Position numbers and translations under genes: made by a program. A DNA stretch of 26,540 nt, from the NCBI GenBank assembly GCA_046259385.1, contig JBJYWI010000207.1:1-26540 (forward strand), given 5' to 3'. Under the pieces are notes generated by a model. The model did not search any database. It saw only the letters and a list, made by a program, of their open reading frames with translations, and was not told the origin of the DNA. Numbering within the stretch: position 1 is the first letter of the stretch; every line of letters begins with the position of its first letter. Positions 1-6,474 of the stretch are shown here, piece after piece. The stretch is from CAVWDI01 sp046259385 (GTDB lineage: Bacteria > Chloroflexota > Anaerolineae > Anaerolineales > UBA4823).

Positions 1-213
1 CAGTGTATATGCTGTTCGGAGGTGGGAATAAGCTTAAAGTCAAGTTGCGCGATGGAACTAGTCAGCGCTTCTTGCGAGAGAAAATCCCTAATTTACTTCC
101 CTGGAATCCAACGCAAGCGCTCTTTGATATGTCCTCACTATGTGTCCGCACAGGTGAGTCTAGTGGCCTCGGCGGTGGGTGGAATCATTGCCGAGGGACT
201 GTGCAGAGCCTGA
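1..213 (+). CDS. possible C-terminal end of an unknown protein cut by the window edge
   Basis: Frame 1 is open from the left edge to a TGA at 211-213 (70 codons). The last 20 or so residues are small and hydrophobic (V-A-S-A-V-G-G-I-I-A-E-G-L) and look protein-like, but the earlier part is Cys-rich and not convincing. No domain is recognised. A different frame is also open across this stretch, so this may be chance. Confidence 0.2.
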   Translation, partial: QCICCSEVGISLKSSCAMELVSASCERKSLIYFPGIQRKRSLICPHYVSAQVSLVASAVGGIIAEGLCRA

Positions 214-278
214 ACAACCGGCGAGAAGCTTGGCTGGCATATACAGTAAATACTCACAAACAGGAGGGGAATGTTGTG

Positions 279-674
279 ATGCACACCTCCACAAATAAGT
301 TGCTCGTAAACGTGAGTAGGAAAAGCCTTACACGTGGAATTCGGTATGCTGAAATCATAATTGATGGTCAAACTCTAGGGAGTATGAATATTGAAACGAG
401 GGAACTATTCGACTCTGTGGGGCGGTCGCTGGGGAGAATAAAAGGTGGTCGCACGATCATAATGCAGGGCATGACCAACTACGTATCGGTTGAAATCAAT
501 GGGCGGGAAATCGCTCAGATGAACACCGAACCATATAGCTGGTTTGAGCGGCTTGGGCCAATGCCACCTGCTTTACGGATTATTGATAACCAACTTTCAC
601 CAGATGAAGAATGGTGGCTGGTTGGTCTAATGGCAATCGCGCTTTACCGGGATTGTCTCTCCCCCTCCGTATGA
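279..674 (+). CDS. small protein of unknown function (131 aa)
   Basis: The start is chosen at ATG 279 because a strong Shine-Dalgarno sequence (AGGAGGGG, 262-269) lies 9 bases upstream; GTG 276 is an alternative. The reading frame stays open far upstream of this point, but that translation does not look like protein. The product is soluble: no signal peptide is visible, alternating short strand-like segments fill the first 100 residues, and a hydrophobic helix with the pattern D-E-E-W-W-L-V-G-L-M lies near the end. The strand-rich body plus terminal hydrophobic helix vaguely recalls scramblase/LURP-one-like (tubby-like) folds, but I would not assign it there without a profile search. It sits just left of a tRNA-fragment attachment-site scar, so it is probably cargo of a mobile element. 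Confidence 0.6.
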   Translation: MHTSTNKLLVNVSRKSLTRGIRYAEIIIDGQTLGSMNIETRELFDSVGRSLGRIKGGRTIIMQGMTNYVSVEINGREIAQMNTEPYSWFERLGPMPPALRIIDNQLSPDEEWWLVGLMAIALYRDCLSPSV

Positions 675-734
675 ATATAACGCTTTAGTAGATTACCAAA
701 TGATATATTGAGTCGCCTTTCCTTCTTCATGTCT

Positions 735-783
735 GGTGCAATTCTGGCAGAGTTCCGGTGCAGTCCCGGTGCAACCTGGTGCA
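735..783 (+). repeat. GGTGCA direct-repeat array, four copies
   Basis: GGTGCA occurs at 735-740, 757-762, 768-773 and 778-783, so copies start 22, 11 and 10 bases apart, close to helical periodicity. The last copy lies inside a perfect inverted repeat (CCTGGT 775-780, ACCAGG 784-789). The whole array is bracketed by CATGTCT (728-734) and its inverse AGACATG (796-802). This resembles an array of protein-binding sites, such as arm-type recombinase or excisionase sites or an operator. Confidence 0.5.
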
Positions 784-808
784 ACCAGGGTGACAAGACA
801 TGGAAATT

Positions 809-893
809 ATGGACATAATGGACAATTTAACCACCCACATATGGGATTATATGGACGTTATACCCCCTTATATAGGCAATGGACATAATGGAC
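809..893 (+). repeat. ATGGAC repeats, including two exact 15-bp copies
   Basis: ATGGACATAATGGAC is present exactly at 809-823 and 879-893. With one more hexamer at 851-856, ATGGAC occurs five times, starting 9, 33, 28 and 9 bases apart. The array ends 16 bases before the tRNA fragment. That position suits integrase arm-binding or excisionase sites flanking a tRNA attachment core; this role is inferred. Confidence 0.55.
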
Positions 894-908
894 GAATCAA
901 ATTAGTCG

Positions 909-950
909 ATCGCACTGAGGAGGTCAGGGGTTCGAATCCCCTCAGGTCCA
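909..950 (+). pseudogene. 3' half of tRNA-Ala(CGC), probable att site
   Basis: Reading 5' to 3': anticodon loop ATCGCAC (909-915, anticodon CGC at 911-913), 3' anticodon strand TGAGG, variable loop AGGTC, T-arm AGGGG/TTCGAAT/CCCCT (926-942), acceptor strand CAGGTCC and discriminator A950. T at acceptor position 70 fits the alanine-specific G3-U70 pair. The five bases before the loop (AGTCG) cannot pair with TGAGG, and no D-arm or 5' acceptor strand exists, so homology starts inside the anticodon loop. Tyrosine integrases commonly use that half of a tRNA gene as attachment core, and the 3' copy marks the element end away from the intact tRNA. Confidence 0.7.
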
Positions 951-1003
951 CCTGAATAATTTCTATAAAAGGGGGTTTAAATACTTAGATGGCGGGATTT
1001 CAT

Positions 1004-1045
1004 GTGCCTTAAGGGGATAAAAATCCCCTCAGGCCCACTTTTTTT
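1004..1045 (+). terminator. terminator-like hairpin with T7 tract
   Basis: A perfect stem AGGGGAT (1012-1018) / ATCCCCT (1023-1029) with an AAAA loop is extended by CCT/AGG and GTG/CAC around small internal loops. Seven T follow at 1039-1045. No gene is evident just upstream, so what it terminates is unclear. Its 3' side closely matches the end of the nearby tRNA fragment (CCCCTCAGG-C/T-CCAC), so it may have arisen from a decayed att copy. Confidence 0.45.
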
Positions 1046-1085
1046 ACTAAAATAATAGGTCATTGAGATTGTCTAAAAAGATGGC

Positions 1086-1173
1086 GTCACTCTGCCGGAG
1101 CATCCCGATCAGGGAAGCTAGAGAGAGAATCTTACTTGATGGGATTCAGATGCTTCGCTACGCTAAGCATGAC
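1086..1173. repeat. 88-bp element with imperfect inverted ends
   Basis: The left end GTCACTCTGCCGGAGCATC (1086-1104) is roughly the inverse of the right end, which runs from GATGCTTCGC (1149) to AGCATGAC (1173). The right end also forms its own hairpin (ATGCTT/AAGCAT). The pattern resembles the short dispersed 'TTCGCT...CAGAATGAC' repeats seen in many environmental bacterial genomes. Only one copy is visible in the window, so its repeat status is inferred. Confidence 0.35.
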
Positions 1174-1348
1174 ATATTGAACTTTTTAAAATAAACACAC
1201 GGAGTTATCTTTCCTTCTTCATGCTATCAAGGCTTATACTTAGTTCTAAGCCACTGTAATATGGATTGATACATAGTATATGACCATCACTCTGAGTGGT
1301 GCAAAGCATGCTAGAAGGAAGAGAAGAGTCTAGATTCTTTAATCTGTT

Positions 1349-1379
1349 TCCCTGCGGGAACTCTTTGCTCCCACAGGGA
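1349..1379. other. strong isolated stem-loop
   Basis: TCCCTGCGGGA (1349-1359) pairs with TCCCACAGGGA (1369-1379) with a single C-A mismatch across a 9-base loop. There is no T tract on either side. It could belong to an unrecognised small RNA or a decayed repeat; no gene is assignable. Confidence 0.4.
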
Positions 1380-1580
1380 TTGCTGCGCATCAGCAAGACA
1401 TATGGTGCCTTTTAAACAACCCCTTATATACCCATAAGCGTATTTTGCAGTTTATATTCCCTTTTAATTCAATAGAATTGATAGGAAGTGTAACAAGGCG
1501 AATTGGTTTACTTAGACGCCCGACCCCATTTCCGGGAGGAAAAACGACCATTGAAACGCGATAAGTGGTTATAAGCCTGG

Positions 1581-1609
1581 TTGACGGATGTTATTTTTGA
1601 GATTAGAAT
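1581..1609 (+). promoter_or_regulatory. promoter of tRNA-Ala
   Basis: TTGACG (1581-1586), a 17-base spacer and TAGAAT (1604-1609) form a good sigma-70-type promoter. The predicted start near 1616 lies just ahead of the tRNA at 1622. Confidence 0.7.
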
Positions 1610-1621
1610 ACCTAGGTCGCT

Positions 1622-1694
1622 GGGCCCATGGCGCAGCTGGGAGCGCGTCTCAATGGCATTGAGAAGGTCGTGGGTTCGAATCCCACTGGGTCCA
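1622..1694 (+). tRNA. tRNA-Ala(GGC)
   Basis: A complete cloverleaf of 73 nt. Acceptor GGGCCCA pairs with TGGGTCC, including the G3-U70 wobble that identifies alanine tRNAs. The D-stem is GCGC/GCGC, the anticodon stem TCTCA/TGAGA encloses loop ATGGCAT (anticodon GGC, 1655-1657, reading GCC/GCU), the variable loop is AGGTC, and the T-arm is GTGGG/TTCGAAT/CCCAC. The discriminator is A1694. CCA is not encoded (the next bases are CAA), so it must be added enzymatically. No T-rich terminator follows, so transcription may run on toward the T-box leader, which also has its own promoter. Confidence 0.95.
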
Positions 1695-1748
1695 CAAAAA
1701 CTCAGCGGTTGGCTTTCAGAGATCAACGATCGGAAGTTCGGTTGGCAG

Positions 1749-1777
1749 TTGAACGCCCACCGCTGATAAATTATAAA
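1749..1777 (+). promoter_or_regulatory. promoter of the T-box-ilvE-leuS unit
   Basis: TTGAAC (1749-1754), a 17-base spacer and TATAAA (1772-1777) predict a start near 1784, immediately before the 5' strand of T-box stem I. Confidence 0.65.
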
Positions 1778-1783
1778 GTCAGA

Positions 1784-2094
1784 GCAGGAGCAGTAAGCCA
1801 TCATACAGAGAGCTGGAAAGGAAAAGTGAGAGTCCGGCGTTGTGTCATGTGAGCACAGTTCCCAGGTTGTATCCGGGCAGGGTTGAACTCGACTGCTGCC
1901 TCAGAAATGAGGCAGACTTTACTGGTGAAGTTGTTTTTAGCAAACAATCTAGCCGGCAACGGATCTCACCCGTTATCGTGAACCTGAGCGGTCTAAATTG
2001 CTATTTATGGAGACACGACAACAATAGCAATACAGGCAAACAGGGTGGTACCACGGAGCAAACCTTCGTCCCTGATTGGCGGAGGTTTTTGTTT
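1784..2094 (+). promoter_or_regulatory. T-box riboswitch, leucine-specific (CTC specifier)
   Basis: This tRNA-sensing leader reads through into ilvE and leuS when tRNA-Leu is uncharged. The T-box signature AGGGTGGTACCACGG is at 2042-2056. The tRNA-end-binding TGGT (2046-2049) has T to match discriminator A73, as tRNA-Leu requires. Stem I has base helix AGCAG (1789-1793) / CTGCT (1893-1897), the AGTA loop-E motif (1792-1795) opposite GAA (1885-1887), and the specifier codon CTC at 1888-1890. A GAAA-capped hairpin follows (GCCTCA/TGAGGC, 1898-1913). Stem III is TTGCTATT (1998-2005) / AATAGCAA (2023-2030). A terminator that competes with the antiterminator closes the leader. The specifier assignment agrees with the leucine-related genes downstream. 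Confidence 0.93.
2060..2094 (+). terminator. T-box regulated intrinsic terminator
   Basis: AAACCTTCGT (2060-2069) pairs with GCGGAGGTTT (2079-2088) with two G-U wobbles, followed by a T-rich tract to 2094. Its position directly after the T-box sequence makes it the conditional terminator of the leader. Confidence 0.85.
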
Positions 2095-2118
2095 TAAAAT
2101 CTTATTGAGGAGATAAAA

Positions 2119-3045
2119 ATGTCGACACCACTAGCGGATTGGATCTGGTTCAATGGGGAATTCGTCCCCTGGGATGAGGCTAACGTGCATGTAACAACGC
2201 ATGCGCTTCACTACGGCTCAAGCGTTTTTGAGGGCATCCGAGCCTATTCAACCCCAAAAGGACCCGCAATCCTCGGGCTGGATGCGCATGTGCGAAGGCT
2301 TTTCGATTCTTGCCGGATCATCCGGCTTGAAGTCCCGTATTCTTACGAAAAAATTGTAGATTCGATCAAAGAGACCATTCTTAAAAACGATCAGGACAGC
2401 TGCTACATCAGACCGATCATTTTCCGGGGGGCACACCGGCTGGGAGTGGACGGGCGGGCATGCCCGACGGATGTTGTGATCATAACATTTCCATGGGGAA
2501 GGTATCTGGGAGAAGAGGCGATTGAAAAAGGGGTTGATGTTATGGTCAGTTCCTGGCGAAGAATGGGCTTAGATACACATCCGGCGATGGCGAAAGCGGG
2601 CGGAAATTATCTGAATTCGCAGTTTATCGTGATGGAAGCGCGCGACCGCGGTTTTATTGAAGGGATCTCGCTGGATATGCATGGATATGTCAGCGAAGGC
2701 AGCGGAGAAAATATTTTTCTCGTATATAAAGATGTTATTTACACCCCGCCAATTGCGGCATCCATCCTGCCGGGCATTACACGCCAGTTTGTGATCACAC
2801 TTATTAAAGAATTCGGGTATGAACTGCGGGAGGAGATGGTTCCCAGGGAGATGCTTTATATCGCTGACGAGATCTTTTTTACAGGAACCGCGGCTGAGAT
2901 CACCCCGATAAAATCGGTCGATAATGTTGAAGTCGGCAGGGGCGGACGCGGCTCGATCACGAAAAGACTGCAGGAGGAATTCTTCGGAATCGTCTCGGGA
3001 GAAGCAACAGACCGGTTCAACTGGCTGACACAGGTAAAAGAATAG
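2119..3045 (+). CDS. ilvE: branched-chain amino acid aminotransferase (class IV PLP)
   Basis: IlvE interconverts leucine, isoleucine and valine with their 2-oxo acids using glutamate/2-oxoglutarate. It is a cytosolic fold-type IV PLP enzyme. The 308-residue length matches the family (about 310). Visible landmarks are the N-terminal H-Y-G-S-S-V-F-E-G-I-R block (31-41), the PLP-binding lysine K159 in M-A-K-A-G-G-N-Y, the E-G-S-G-E-N-I-F block (193-200) and the F-F-T-G-T-A-A-E-I-T-P phosphate-binding block (253-263). A clear ribosome site (GAGGAG, 2107-2112) lies 6 bases before the ATG. The gene follows a leucine T-box directly and precedes leuS by 43 bases, so both probably share one leucine-responsive transcript. 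The D-amino acid and 4-amino-4-deoxychorismate enzymes of the same fold are less likely given the length and context. Confidence 0.95.
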   Translation: MSTPLADWIWFNGEFVPWDEANVHVTTHALHYGSSVFEGIRAYSTPKGPAILGLDAHVRRLFDSCRIIRLEVPYSYEKIVDSIKETILKNDQDSCYIRPIIFRGAHRLGVDGRACPTDVVIITFPWGRYLGEEAIEKGVDVMVSSWRRMGLDTHPAMAKAGGNYLNSQFIVMEARDRGFIEGISLDMHGYVSEGSGENIFLVYKDVIYTPPIAASILPGITRQFVITLIKEFGYELREEMVPREMLYIADEIFFTGTAAEITPIKSVDNVEVGRGGRGSITKRLQEEFFGIVSGEATDRFNWLTQVKE

Positions 3046-3088
3046 GTGTTTAAAGAATTGCCCAGGCGGTATGAGGTAGATTGACCTT

Positions 3089-5848
3089 ATGAATAATAAT
3101 TACATATACGAACCGACAGAAATTGAACCAAAATGGCAGGAAAAATGGGCTGCGGACGGGCTGTATGATTCCGATATAGACCCGGACGAGGAGAAATTCT
3201 ACGCCCTAACCATGCTGCCCTATCCGTCAGGCGATTTGCATATGGGACACTGGTACGCAATGGCGCCCTCAGATGCAAGAGCCAGGTTTTTCCGTATGCT
3301 CGGATATAATGTGCTTTTCCCGATTGGGTTTGACGCTTTCGGCCTCCCGGCGGAAAACGCGGCGATAAAACACGGCATCCATCCAAAAGAGTGGACTTAC
3401 CTGAACATCGACCGGATGCGCGAGCAATTAAAGAGCATGGGGGCTATGTTCGATTGGCGGAGAGAAGCGGTCTCGTCTGATCCCGAGTATTACAAATGGA
3501 GCCAGTGGTTTTTCAGCCAGCTATTTAAGAACGACCTGGCATACAGGAAAAAATCCCCGGTTGACTGGTGTCCGAACTGTAACACCACACTGGCGCGGGA
3601 GCAGGTCTGGGGGGAGGACCGACATTGTGAAAGATGCGGCACGCCTGTTATTAAGAAAAACCTGGAGCAGTGGTTTTTCAGGATCACCAATTATGCCGAA
3701 GAATTGCTCGATTTCTCCCATATTGACTGGCCTGACCGAGTAAAAGCGCTGCAAACGAACTGGATTGGCAAGTCAACTGGCGCTTCGGTCCTTTTCAAAA
3801 CCGAACAGGGAGATCCCCTGGAAGTTTTTACAACCCGCCCGGACACGTTATGGGGAGCGACATTCATGGTTTTAGCTCCAGAACACCCGCTAGTAAAGAA
3901 AATTACAACAGCCGAAAATAAAAAGGCGGTTGAGGAATATGTCCGAAAAGCAGTCAGGCAGACTGACATCCAGAGGGAATCGGCAGAGAAAGAAAAGAGC
4001 GGAGTATTTACGGGCGGGTATGCAGTCAACCCGGTTAACGGTCAAAAGATACCAATCTGGATCGCTGATTATGTCCTGATGACCTACGGCACCGGCGCGA
4101 TAATGGCAGTCCCGGGACACGACTGGAGGGATTTTGAGTTCGCATTAAAATTCGGATTGCCGATCCTCCCGGTGATTGCCCATCCTGAGGATAAAATAAA
4201 AACAGCAGTGGATATCTCCACGGTAAATGAGGATTTTCAAAAAGAGCTGCAGGAACTGGGCATAGCGTATGAAAAGCACGAATCCGAAATCAGGGCAATC
4301 ATTCCGAAAGACAAGCTGGAGAGTTATATAAAATTAGCCCAGAAGTCGCTGCAGCCAGATGGGTGGATCGAAATCGTGGGTTCCCAATGGTTGTTTATTT
4401 TTAGGGATGAGTTGATCGAATGGGATTCACTAGAGAGTGAAAAGCAGATTCTCGAAAAATGCAACCCAAGCGGCGAATCGAGCACTCTCATGGAGAGTTT
4501 GTGGCAGAAAGAATATTACCGGGATGTCCTGTACCATGAAGAATACGGCGACATGATCAACTCCAACCAGTTCAGCGGGACCCCCGGCGAAAAAGCGGTT
4601 GAAGAGGTAACGAAATGGTTGGAATTGGAGAGGATTGGAGAAAAAGCGGTAAATTACCGGATCAGGGACTGGTTGATATCGCGCCAGAGATACTGGGGAG
4701 CACCAATACCGATTGTTTACTGCCCAGAACATGGAGAGGTTCCAGTACCTGATGAACAGCTCCCGGTCCTGTTACCCGACGACGTAAAGTGGCTGCCTAC
4801 AGGCGAGAGCCCGCTGAAATTACACCCGACATGGAAAAACACGACCTGCCCAGAATGCGGGCGACCTGCTGAGCGGGAAACGGATACCATGGATACTTTT
4901 ATGTGTTCATCCTGGTATCACCTGCGATACCTAAGCCCGCATTACGATCTGTGGCCTTTTGACCCGCAGGAATATGATTACTGGATGCCGGTTGACCTCT
5001 ACACCGGCGGAATAGAACACGCCACGATGCATCTGATCTATACCCGCTTTTTCCATAAAGCCGGGAGAGATATGGGGATTATGAAGGGACCGGAGCCAAT
5101 GCTCCAATTGAGGAACCAGGGGATTATTCTTGGTGAAGATGGTGAAAAAATGTCTAAAAGCCGAGGCAATACCGTTGCTCCGGATGAGTTGGTGAAGAAA
5201 TACGGGGCGGATACTGTGCGGGCTTACCTAATGTTCTTTGCGCGCTGGGAACTTGGCGGTCCCTGGAACAGCAGTGGGATTGAAGGGACAAACCGCTGGA
5301 TCAGGCGTGTGTGGAACCTGTTTACAGAGCCGTTTCCAAAGACGGACACTGACCCTGATGTATTGAGAGAACTGCGTCGGAAACTTCACCAGTGTCTCCA
5401 AAGTGTAACCCACGATTTTATGTCTTTTGAATTCAACACAATCATTTCGAGTCTGATGGAATTGTTGAATGAAATGTATAAAGCCCGTGATGCTGGAGTG
5501 GAGGGGACACCGGAATGGAAGGAGGTCCAGGACATATATTTGCGTATGCTGGCACCTGTCGCCCCACATATAGCGGAGGAACTCTGGGCACGGGCTGGAA
5601 AGTCTTATTCAATACATGTCCAACCATGGCCTGATGTGGACGAGGAAGCGGCTGCAGAAGATCAGATAACACTGGTACTGCAGGTCAATGGAAAGGTAAG
5701 AGATAGAGTAGAGGTTCCAATTGACATAGGCAGGGACAAAGCTGAAGCGATCGCAATGGAAAGCGAACAGGTCCAGAAATTTATATCAGATAAGAAAATC
5801 CGTAAGGTAATATATGTTCCCGGCAGGTTGGTCAATATTGTCGTTTGA
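3089..5848 (+). CDS. leuS: leucyl-tRNA synthetase with an enlarged CP1 region
   Basis: LeuS charges tRNA-Leu with leucine in the cytosol (class Ia synthetase). The 919-residue protein shows the HIGH motif as H-M-G-H (51-54), a zinc knuckle with C161, C164, C180 and C183, and the CP1 editing domain with T-T-R-P-D-T-L-W-G (248-256) and Y-G-T-G-A-I-M-A-V-P-G-H-D (333-345). Further on are a second Cys cluster (C545, C587, C590), the KMSKS loop (687-691) and the C-terminal V-N-G-K-V-R-D segment. It is longer than the usual 810-880 residues, mainly because about 100 residues are inserted between the end of the editing domain (about 363) and the return to the catalytic core (about 487). It lies in the ilvE T-box unit; a weak GAGG (3073-3076) precedes the ATG. 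Confidence 0.97.
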   Translation: MNNNYIYEPTEIEPKWQEKWAADGLYDSDIDPDEEKFYALTMLPYPSGDLHMGHWYAMAPSDARARFFRMLGYNVLFPIGFDAFGLPAENAAIKHGIHPKEWTYLNIDRMREQLKSMGAMFDWRREAVSSDPEYYKWSQWFFSQLFKNDLAYRKKSPVDWCPNCNTTLAREQVWGEDRHCERCGTPVIKKNLEQWFFRITNYAEELLDFSHIDWPDRVKALQTNWIGKSTGASVLFKTEQGDPLEVFTTRPDTLWGATFMVLAPEHPLVKKITTAENKKAVEEYVRKAVRQTDIQRESAEKEKSGVFTGGYAVNPVNGQKIPIWIADYVLMTYGTGAIMAVPGHDWRDFEFALKFGLPILPVIAHPEDKIKTAVDISTVNEDFQKELQELGIAYEKHESEIRAIIPKDKLESYIKLAQKSLQPDGWIEIVGSQWLFIFRDELIEWDSLESEKQILEKCNPSGESSTLMESLWQKEYYRDVLYHEEYGDMINSNQFSGTPGEKAVEEVTKWLELERIGEKAVNYRIRDWLISRQRYWGAPIPIVYCPEHGEVPVPDEQLPVLLPDDVKWLPTGESPLKLHPTWKNTTCPECGRPAERETDTMDTFMCSSWYHLRYLSPHYDLWPFDPQEYDYWMPVDLYTGGIEHATMHLIYTRFFHKAGRDMGIMKGPEPMLQLRNQGIILGEDGEKMSKSRGNTVAPDELVKKYGADTVRAYLMFFARWELGGPWNSSGIEGTNRWIRRVWNLFTEPFPKTDTDPDVLRELRRKLHQCLQSVTHDFMSFEFNTIISSLMELLNEMYKARDAGVEGTPEWKEVQDIYLRMLAPVAPHIAEELWARAGKSYSIHVQPWPDVDEEAAAEDQITLVLQVNGKVRDRVEVPIDIGRDKAEAIAMESEQVQKFISDKKIRKVIYVPGRLVNIVV

Positions 5849-5920
5849 CATTATCATTATACAGATAAGGGTCAATTGAGCATTTTCTGCGAAAATCATG
5901 CAATCAAAAGGAGATATAAG

Positions 5921-6307
5921 ATGAGTAAAAAGGAAGTAGTCATATCTCAGAATGCGCCAGGCGCGATCGGTCCTTATTCAGTGGGGATTAAGTGGGGAGA
6001 TTTTGTGTTTATGTCCGGACAATTAGGGATAGATCCTGGTACAGGTGAAATTGTTGAAGGAGGTATTCAAGCGGAAACAAAGCAGGCATTGAAGAATTTA
6101 CAGGCTATTCTCAAAGATTCGGGTATGTCATTGGATAATGTGGTAAAAACAACTGTATTCCTGAATGACATAAATGATTTTTTGAAAATGAATGAAGTGT
6201 ATTCGGAGTTTTTCACTGCTGATTTTCCAGCCCGGTCAGCGGTCCAAGTTGCAGCACTGCCGAAAGGTGGATTGGTCGAGATTGAAGCAATTGCGATTGC
6301 GAATTGA
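5921..6307 (+). CDS. ridA: RidA family 2-iminobutanoate/2-iminopropanoate deaminase
   Basis: RidA hydrolyses the reactive enamine/imine intermediates released by PLP enzymes such as threonine dehydratase, and so protects PLP enzymes including IlvE from damage. The start is set at ATG 5921, which has AAGGAG (5908-5913) 7 bases upstream; the TTG at 5876 in the same frame lacks support. From this start the protein has 128 residues, the normal size for the family. The signature P-A-R-S-A-V-Q-V-A-A-L-P lies at 103-114, with the substrate-carboxylate arginine R105 and E120. The gene lies 72 bases after leuS with no visible terminator between them, so it may be co-transcribed; its role fits the branched-chain amino acid context. 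Confidence 0.93.
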   Translation: MSKKEVVISQNAPGAIGPYSVGIKWGDFVFMSGQLGIDPGTGEIVEGGIQAETKQALKNLQAILKDSGMSLDNVVKTTVFLNDINDFLKMNEVYSEFFTADFPARSAVQVAALPKGGLVEIEAIAIAN

Positions 6308-6423
6308 ATTTGTTTTTCAATAACGGATTGAGTTAGGAATGCAATCCGAGAACTGCCAGAGAATTGGTTTCCGGGTAGTAATTTAAACACTTAAACGCAA
6401 CTGCTAAGACGTATACCAAGTGG

Positions 6424-6446
6424 TCTCAAATTGTCATGGTTTGAGA
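6424..6446 (+). other. hairpin just upstream of the glycosyltransferase gene
   Basis: TCTCAAA (6424-6430) and TTTGAGA (6440-6446) form a perfect 7-bp stem with a 9-base loop. It abuts a TTG at 6448 that could start the same frame and would block that start. This is one reason to prefer ATG 6475. No T tract follows, so it is unlikely to be a terminator. Confidence 0.35.
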
Positions 6447-6474
6447 ATTGCAACCTGCAGATAATAAAGCTGAT

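Larger units (their letters stand above)
675..1580. other. 906-base gene-poor region with mobile-element scars
   Basis: No convincing protein gene lies here. The region holds, in order, a GGTGCA array, an ATGGAC array, a 3' tRNA-Ala fragment, a terminator-like hairpin, an 88-bp element with inverted ends and a strong isolated hairpin; each is listed separately. A 15-bp direct repeat (CTTTCCTTCTTCATG) occurs at 717-731 and 1209-1223, and an 11-bp repeat (CCCCTTATATA) occurs near 864 and 1419. From about 1380 to 1580 I see nothing else. Confidence 0.6.

Noticed and set aside
3..278. Upstream extension of the 279-674 gene to position 3
   Set aside because: The translation is compositionally unlike protein, and a strong ribosome site fits a start at 279 (or GTG 276).
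735..893. CRISPR array
   Set aside because: The repeats are only 6-15 bp with irregular spacing and no cas gene is present.
1205..1396. 63-codon minus-strand open frame
   Set aside because: No ribosome site, no family pattern, and a strong hairpin (1349-1379) runs through it; likely chance.
1702..1765. Inverted repeat CAGCGGTTGG/CCCACCGCTG as a tRNA terminator
   Set aside because: The loop is 44 bases, one pair mismatches and no T tract follows; it also overlaps the T-box promoter.
1508..2097. Several short open frames over the tRNA and T-box region
   Set aside because: They overlie a well-formed tRNA-Ala and the T-box leader, whose RNA structure explains the sequence.
5876..5920. TTG start giving RidA 15 extra residues
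   Set aside because: ATG 5921 has AAGGAG at ideal spacing and gives the normal 128-residue length.
6324..6348. CGGATT/AATCCG hairpin after ridA as a terminator
   Set aside because: Only 6 bp with a long loop and no T tract.
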